Shown here: piece after piece, positions 58,977 through 64,000 of the stretch
How the letters are laid out: every line of letters begins with the position of its first letter
Position numbering within the stretch: position 1 is the first letter of the stretch
Origin: Mesorhizobium sp. M8A.F.Ca.ET.218.01.1.1
Lineage (GTDB): Bacteria > Pseudomonadota > Alphaproteobacteria > Rhizobiales > Rhizobiaceae
Assembly (NCBI RefSeq): GCF_004791165.1
Contig: NZ_SRUZ01000013.1
Coordinates: 62,001-126,000 of the forward strand
Length of the DNA: 64,000 nucleotides
Reading direction: 5' to 3'
The notes under the pieces: model-generated
What the model was told of the DNA's origin: nothing
What the model saw: the letters and a program-made list of their open reading frames with translations, nothing else
Database searches by the model: none
Translations under genes and position numbers: made by a program

Positions 58977-59969
58977 TTAGTCCGTCGTTGCAAGATAGTT
59001 GTGCATGTCGGTGGCGGCGATTGCCGCGTGCCCGAACGCGACCGCAATCTGGTTGATTTCATCGACCACGTCCCCTGCGGCATAAAGGCCGGCTATGCCG
59101 GTGCGCTGGTGCGAGTCCACCACGAGATTGCCGGCGCCGTCGCATTCCGCGCCGAGATCGATGGCGAGCTTTGAGCGTATGGTGCAACCCATGGCAGGAT
59201 AAATCGTGTCGAATGAAAGCGATCTGCCGTCACGCAGGCTTACCCGAGCCCCCGGACCGGCAGCCCGTACGGAATCCGGCAGGCATTCTTCCACCCTGAC
59301 GCCAGCCGCTTTGAGGAGTTCGCCCGTGGCGGGGTCAAGGCCTGATATCGCGTCGGTCGCCAGTATAGTGACGTCGCTTGAATAGGTCTGCATGAACAGG
59401 GCCTTTTTTGTCGCCTGGTCTGCCGGACCGATCACGGCGACACGTTTGTCGATGACCTCGTAAGCGTCACAGACCGGACACAGCCGCATCGATCCTATTG
59501 CGATCATGCTGGCCGCATCCGGAGTGTTCGGGAGCGTGTCGACGATGCCCGTAGCGAACAGCACCGCGCGAGCCCGAACGGCGAACGACGCCGTGGCGAC
59601 AAAATCGGGGCCATCGCGCCGGAGAGCGGTAACTGTACCGTCGATAAGGTCAACGGTGCCCGTCAGGGCCTGTTGTCGCAGTCGTTCAAGCAAATCTACG
59701 CCCGAAATGCCGTCCGGAAAACCAGGGCAGTTATGGCTTACGGGTATCCACCTCGCGCGGCTTTCGCCGGCGTCGACGACCATGACCCGGCGGCGAAAAC
59801 GCCCGAGATATGTCGCGGCAGCCAAGCCGGCCGGACCGCCCCCGATTATGAGACAGTCGCACGCCCGGCCTTGGCTCAACTCGTCGTCGTCTTGGAGATG
59901 TAGGCGACCGAGCGCCGTAGAAACAACGCCCCCTGGCAGGTTACGGTCTGGGGAAGTGGACTCTCGCAC
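58977..59969 (-). CDS. Thioredoxin-reductase-like FAD/NAD(P) oxidoreductase
   Basis: The 330-aa flavoprotein starts at GTG. The FAD motif is CLIIGGGPAGLAAATYLGRF (near residues 39-58), the redox pair is in RLCPVCDAYEV, and the C-terminal FAD motif is GIAGLYAAGDVVDEINQIAVAFGHAAIAA. The NADPH-binding stretch AVIGPADQATKKALF is less canonical than in true TrxB, so the electron donor or partner may differ. It starts with an N-terminal extension of ~35 residues. No linked thioredoxin gene. Confidence 0.9.
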   Translation of the reverse strand: MRESTSPDRNLPGGVVSTALGRLHLQDDDELSQGRACDCLIIGGGPAGLAAATYLGRFRRRVMVVDAGESRARWIPVSHNCPGFPDGISGVDLLERLRQQALTGTVDLIDGTVTALRRDGPDFVATASFAVRARAVLFATGIVDTLPNTPDAASMIAIGSMRLCPVCDAYEVIDKRVAVIGPADQATKKALFMQTYSSDVTILATDAISGLDPATGELLKAAGVRVEECLPDSVRAAGPGARVSLRDGRSLSFDTIYPAMGCTIRSKLAIDLGAECDGAGNLVVDSHQRTGIAGLYAAGDVVDEINQIAVAFGHAAIAATDMHNYLATTD

Positions 59970-60157
59970 TAGCTATTCGACGAACCGGGCATCGCTCGGA
60001 GCTTCGATTGTGGGCCCCCGCACACTCCCGCAACGAATGTCATGCTTGCCAACCAAGTGAGTGCGCATCGAAACCTCTCGCTGAATCCAGACCTCTACGT
60101 TCGCGTGCCCATTTTGTTCCCTAATGCCCAACCGCCGAAGTAACGACATTACGTTCG

Positions 60158-60520
60158 ATGAGGAGCACGTTGGAAGCGTTTGCCTTGGGCGAGCCGCGTT
60201 GCATCGTTTTGATGTTTTCTGGTCGGCCTGTCCTGATCGATGGCGACACGATCATTCTCTACCGAACACACTCCGGCTGGGATTGCCAACATCGACGCGC
60301 CGGAAATACCCGAATACCAACGCGACGCGGAACTTCGGCTTGGTCTGACCGCCAAGCGGCGCATGGCCAACGCGACCATTCTCCATTTACTTGGTCGACC
60401 CGGCCAGCGGCAGATCGCCGACCGCTACGGGCGCATGCTGGCCACTATCGAGGTCGAAGGGAGCAGAAGTCCTGGCGCTGGACGGGCAAGCCCCAGGCCT
60501 TTAATACGGTCGCTCAGTCT
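60158..60520 (+). pseudogene. Thermonuclease (SNase) gene remnant, frameshifted
   Basis: Two frames must be joined to see the SNase fold. The first has PVLIDGDTIIL; the second continues GIANIDAPEIPEYQRDAELRLGLTAKRRM and DRYGRMLATIEVEG; then WTGKPQAF, corresponding to the usual ...LVAEGLARPW end, is back in the first frame. At least two frameshifts are present. Intact relatives are short secreted nucleases common in rhizobia. Confidence 0.7.
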
Positions 60521-60864
60521 CGCCGCCTTTTGAGACAACGCCTGTCCAAGCGCATCCCGGCCGGGTGCGGAGCGACAGGAAGCCGTCCTCCAGCACGAGA
60601 CGGCAGGACGGCCTTACATCAATCATAACGGTCGTCGCAGGGAGCGGATGCGGCCGTAGCGATCCTGGCGGCAGGTTGAGCCACGAGGCTGCGGGGGGGG
60701 GCAAACACCACAGCTGCATTGGGAAGACGTCGATCAAGTCGCGAATTTCTCAGTTTCGCGGCATGCTGTGGACCTCGAGCCTAACCGGCCCGCCCCGATC
60801 GCCGGTCCGTGAGACGAGCCAAAGCAGTGACGGCCCGGATTTGCCCTGGGGAGCGCCCAATGAT
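60521..60864. other. 344-bp region without a gene
   Basis: I see nothing supported here between the thermonuclease relic and the end of the sensor kinase gene. A run of G residues near 60690 is the only noticeable feature. Confidence 0.45.
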
Positions 60865-62652
60865 TTAAGCCTCAGTTAATGAGGCCTCCACCGCAGTGAG
60901 CGGGGCTTCCAACGTCCAGACAATTCCATGCTCGTCGTAATCGAGATTGCCCTTTCCTCCAACCGCCTCGGGAGCAACCCGCTTTAGCACCACAATCCCA
61001 AATCCGCCCTGTCCAATGGTCTGAACTCTTGGGCCATCTGTTTCATTCCATGTAAGCTGGAATAGCCGCTGAGCGCCCAAACCCGAAACGTCCCATGTGA
61101 CCGAAATTGCTCCACGATCGCCCGATAGCACCCCGTATTTGGCCGAATTGGTGGCCAGTTCGTGAAACGCTATCCCAAGATACTGGACTGCATTAGCGTC
61201 CAGAATAACGGAGGGTCCAGACACGGAAATCCGGCCCTCATTGCCGAATGGTTTGGTCTGCGACAACAGGAGTTCCAAAAGGCTAACGCCCTTCCACTCG
61301 CCCGTAACAAGCAGATCGTGCGACCGCGATAGAGCCATGATCCGCTCGCGAACCTGCCGTTCGAAGTCCGTCGGATTTTCGGCTCGCTTGTTGGTTTCCC
61401 TGATCATCGATAGAATCACGGAATACTGGTTTTTGACCCGATGGTTGACCTCGCGCATCAGCATTCGGATGCGATGCTCACTCTCTTTCGCTGACGTGAT
61501 ATCCCGGGCGATCTTCGACGCGCCGATGATCTGCCCGGCTGCGTTGCGCACAGGCGATATCGTCAGCGAGACGGGGAAGAGACTTGCATCCTTTCGCTTC
61601 CGGACCGTTTCGAAGCTCTCAACCCTTTCACCGCGGCGGATGCGTTCAATGATACGGGGTTCCTCGTCCTGATGGTCATCGGGGATAAGCATCGTCACGG
61701 ATCGCCCGATGGCCTCTTCGGCGGTGTAGCCGAACAGCCGTTCGGCACCGTGATTCCAACTCGTAATGATCGTGTTCAGATCTTTGCTGACGATTGCATC
61801 GAACGAGGATTCCACAATCGCTGAGAGATGATGACGCACCTCCTCGGCCCGTTGGCGGTCAGTAACGTCGAGCAGCATGTTGACTGCGCCAATCAAATTG
61901 CCGGTCTCGTCTTGTATCGGAGTTGGATAGGGCTGAAACGGGAAGAATGACCCGTCCGGACGTTGAGCTACGGCCTGCTGGCCGTAAACGGGCCGGTTCT
62001 CCTGGAGCGCAATTGCCATCGGGCATTCGTCGTGCGGCAGTTCCTTGCCGTCGAGCGTGAACAGCTTAAAGGTGACACACCATTTGTCCTTACCGATTTC
62101 GGGCTCCCGGCCTGCAAGGTTCGATGCGGCGCGGTTGTAATAGGTGATCGTGCCATGCGCGTCAGTAGTGTAAATGGCGACGGGAAGCGCATCCAAAATC
62201 TGGTGATAGGTACTGTCCTTTTGTCTCAACTCGCTGCGGACCCGCTCCAGGTCGGTCACATCAACGGTGAAGCATCTTGTGTTGACCAGCTTGCCGTCGC
62301 GGAAACTGCCACTTGACGTGATTTCGACGTGCTTGATCGAGCCGTCAAAAGCTCTCAGCCGCGCCGGATACCTCGCAATCTTTTCGCCACGGAGCAGGCG
62401 ATCCAGAATATCTTCGATCACCTCCGGGTCTGAATGAAACTCGGCAATATGGCGGCCGACATATTCCTCTGCAGGGTACCCAATCAGGTCCAGTTCAGCG
62501 TTGTTGGCATGTAGAATGACGCCATCTGCACTGACCAAATGGAGTGCAACACCACCGTTCTCAAAGAAATCGTGATAGTCAAAATCCCCGCCGGATCCGG
62601 AAGGTCCAAAGTCACCTAAGGCGACAACGTTGCCCAGTTGTCGTTCGCTCAT
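60865..62652 (-). CDS. PAS-PAS-PAS HWE-type sensor histidine kinase
   Basis: The 595-aa soluble protein has three PAS domains (about 35-135, 145-265 and 270-390; for example IVESSFDAIVSKDLNTIITSWNHGAERLFGYTAEEAIGRS). It then has an HWE/HisKA_2 kinase core with phospho-acceptor His in REVNHRVKNQYSVILSM (near 415), the N-box in FHELATNSAKYG and a terminal G-rich segment QGGFGIVVLKRVAPEAVGG. No membrane segments, so it senses a cytoplasmic signal. No response regulator is adjacent. A GGAATTGGG stretch precedes the ATG. Confidence 0.92.
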   Translation of the reverse strand: MSERQLGNVVALGDFGPSGSGGDFDYHDFFENGGVALHLVSADGVILHANNAELDLIGYPAEEYVGRHIAEFHSDPEVIEDILDRLLRGEKIARYPARLRAFDGSIKHVEITSSGSFRDGKLVNTRCFTVDVTDLERVRSELRQKDSTYHQILDALPVAIYTTDAHGTITYYNRAASNLAGREPEIGKDKWCVTFKLFTLDGKELPHDECPMAIALQENRPVYGQQAVAQRPDGSFFPFQPYPTPIQDETGNLIGAVNMLLDVTDRQRAEEVRHHLSAIVESSFDAIVSKDLNTIITSWNHGAERLFGYTAEEAIGRSVTMLIPDDHQDEEPRIIERIRRGERVESFETVRKRKDASLFPVSLTISPVRNAAGQIIGASKIARDITSAKESEHRIRMLMREVNHRVKNQYSVILSMIRETNKRAENPTDFERQVRERIMALSRSHDLLVTGEWKGVSLLELLLSQTKPFGNEGRISVSGPSVILDANAVQYLGIAFHELATNSAKYGVLSGDRGAISVTWDVSGLGAQRLFQLTWNETDGPRVQTIGQGGFGIVVLKRVAPEAVGGKGNLDYDEHGIVWTLEAPLTAVEASLTEA

Positions 62653-62735
62653 CCCAATTCCTTTTCAGCTTAACCTCTGCAAACGGAGTACGCGAAAATT
62701 CGTTCCCTGTGTCACCAGAGTGGATCCGATAAGAC

Positions 62736-63592
62736 TCAGGGCTGATTATAGAAAGCTCTGAAGGACGCTGCGAGAGCAGCGTCTTCGGCGACGTGGTGCC
62801 CGCTTTTGATTCCGTTGCCGCGTACGTCCGCCGCCAGCGCCTCCAGATCTCTACAGGGTCCCCATAGATCTGCTCGAGGTCATCGTCGAGCGACCAGAGG
62901 CAGAGCATTGGACAACGCACCTTTCGCCCAGCGCCTCGATCTTCGCGGTCATGATGATGGTCAATCCTGATGCCAACACGATAGTCCTCGACCATGCCAT
63001 GGATCACATCGGGATCATGGATGAGCGACACCAACTCGTCATACGCCTCGCGTCCCATGAGCTCTGGTCGCAGGGTGTTGTACCAAGCCATCGGGTCGGC
63101 CATTATGGCCCGTTCTGGCTTCTCGGGCTGCGCGAAGAAGAACCAGTGGAACCAGTCGTAGGCGAATTGCCAGTCAGTACGTTCCAGATGCTCAATAACG
63201 GGCAGCCCGTCCACGACAATCAACTTTCGCACCACTGCGGGATGATCCATCTCCATTCTGAAGGCGACGAGACTGCCACGATCATGTCCGGCGACAAAAA
63301 AGGCGTGGTGGCCTAACCGTTCCATTAGGTCTACGAGCGCAAAAGATTTCTCCCGCTTCGATGAAAACCTGCTGCTGGGATCGTCTACCCGTTGGTAGGA
63401 GCGTCCGAATCCCGGAAGGTCGGGGCATACGACGCGAAAGTCTCCGGATAGCAACTCCGCAACCCGCCCCCAAGTCATATGCGACCGAGGATGTCCATGG
63501 ATGAGAAGTAGCGGCGGGCCAGATCCTCCGTGCCGTAACCTGATCGGCCCGCGTTCAGTTTCAACTATCTCAAGTACAAAATTTTCGAACAT
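62736..63592 (-). pseudogene. Alpha/beta hydrolase (haloacetate-dehalogenase-like), frameshifted at the 3' end
   Basis: From ATG 63592 (MFENFVLEIVETERGPIRLRHGG) the frame shows GSGPPLLLIHGHPRSHMTW, the Asp nucleophile elbow AGHDRGSL and LCLWSLDDDLEQIYGDPVEIWRRW, as in fluoroacetate dehalogenase relatives. After WRRW near 62825 the expected ending (GNGIKSGHHVAEDAAL...FYNQP) lies in a different frame ending at 62736. The annotated frame instead runs on as unrelated sequence to 62612, overlapping the kinase gene. The catalytic His of SGHHVAED is therefore lost, so the enzyme is probably dead. Confidence 0.8.
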
Positions 63593-63775
63593 ACCGATAA
63601 GGAACTCCCGAAACGCGCGATGGTTCGCCTCCATGCTTTAGCTGACAATGGCCCGCAATCATGCTCGGGGCGGCCTATCTGGCAATGAAAGAACGGCCGC
63701 AAGAGTGACGCTTTAGCTACTGGCGCATTGGACAGGCTCGACTTGTTCGAGCACCCGGCGCATGGTCATAGCATT

Positions 63776-64000
63776 TTAGGGCGCAGAGCCCTGGCAATCG
63801 TTGTTGAAATAGACCCAGGCTCTTCGCGCGCCGCATTGCTTGATTCTTACGGCCCACTCGGTCAGCTCGTCGTCCGAATAGTCGTGCCGGTACCAGCGTT
63901 GCGGGCCGTGCAGCCGCAGGTAAACTTCATCAGCGGTGCGAACCAGATTGGGTATAAGACCGTCGTCTTTCAAGCGGTAATGTGTTTGCTTGCGAGAGCG
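63776..64000 (-). pseudogene. DUF72 protein, 3' part with premature stop (cut by window edge)
   Basis: The frame entering from the window end reads LVRTADEVYLRLHGPQRWYRHDYSDDEL and ARRAWVYFNNDCQGSAP before a TAA at 63776-63778, which is the typical C-terminal part of DUF72 (YecE-like) proteins. In the same frame past the stop, NAMTMRRVLEQVEPVQCASS continues to a second TAA at 63713, as expected for the native end. A single AAA-to-TAA change would explain the stop. The loss is only about 20 residues, so partial function is possible. Confidence 0.7.

Overview
The window looks like accessory DNA of a Rhizobiales alphaproteobacterium, most likely Mesorhizobium or a close relative. The reasons are the high-GC coding sequence, the trbL-F-G-I/DUF2274 end of a conjugation operon of the type carried by rhizobial integrative and conjugative elements and plasmids, the abundance of ABC importers with LysR, MocR, PucR and AraC regulators, and many decaying genes. 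This is inferred from gene content; no rRNA, tRNA or other taxonomic marker is present.

Layout. (1) 1-3564: end of a trb mating-pair-formation operon. (2) 3575-9567: a LysR regulator, a small C-protein-like regulator beside a perfect palindrome, a polar or opine-type amino acid ABC importer without its own ATPase, a CapA-family protein and an XRE regulator. (3) 9867-20394: a truncated DUF1403 gene, then an AA_synth gene divergent from a PucR-type regulator, followed by a catabolic operon (flavin reductase, aldehyde dehydrogenase, luciferase-like monooxygenase, alpha/beta hydrolase, complete amino-acid-type ABC importer). (4) 20472-44263: a 23 kb segment bounded by two directly repeated, independently frameshifted tyrosine-recombinase genes. 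It holds a SAM/adenylate cyclase/AAA/TPR protein, an MFS transporter, an SDR-cupin-cyclophilin-hydrolase group with a divergent LysR gene, and a ten-gene HMG-CoA operon controlled by a divergent MocR gene. (5) 44702-46878: SDR and SnoaL-like genes with a divergent LysR. (6) 47123-48904: a broken EAL gene and an internally deleted IS3-family element. (7) 48946-55863: an outer-membrane barrel gene, then an AraC / MFS exporter / unknown 470-aa protein operon divergent from a SAM methyltransferase, and a LysR gene. (8) 55940-64000: decayed genes (sugar-binding protein, thermonuclease, alpha/beta hydrolase, DUF72) mixed with intact acetyltransferase, esterase, thioredoxin-reductase-like and HWE-kinase genes.

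The most distinctive system is the 32169-43358 operon. It combines a degradative class II HMG-CoA reductase, a CaiB-type CoA-transferase, an enoyl-CoA hydratase, a sugar-type ABC importer, one importer permease fused to a strictosidine-synthase-like beta-propeller, a second stand-alone propeller, and HMG-CoA lyase. My reading is uptake and possible lactone or ester hydrolysis of a mevalonate- or hydroxymethylglutarate-type compound, conversion to HMG-CoA, and cleavage to acetyl-CoA plus acetoacetate. A perfect 9-bp inverted repeat between the MocR gene and this operon is the likely operator.
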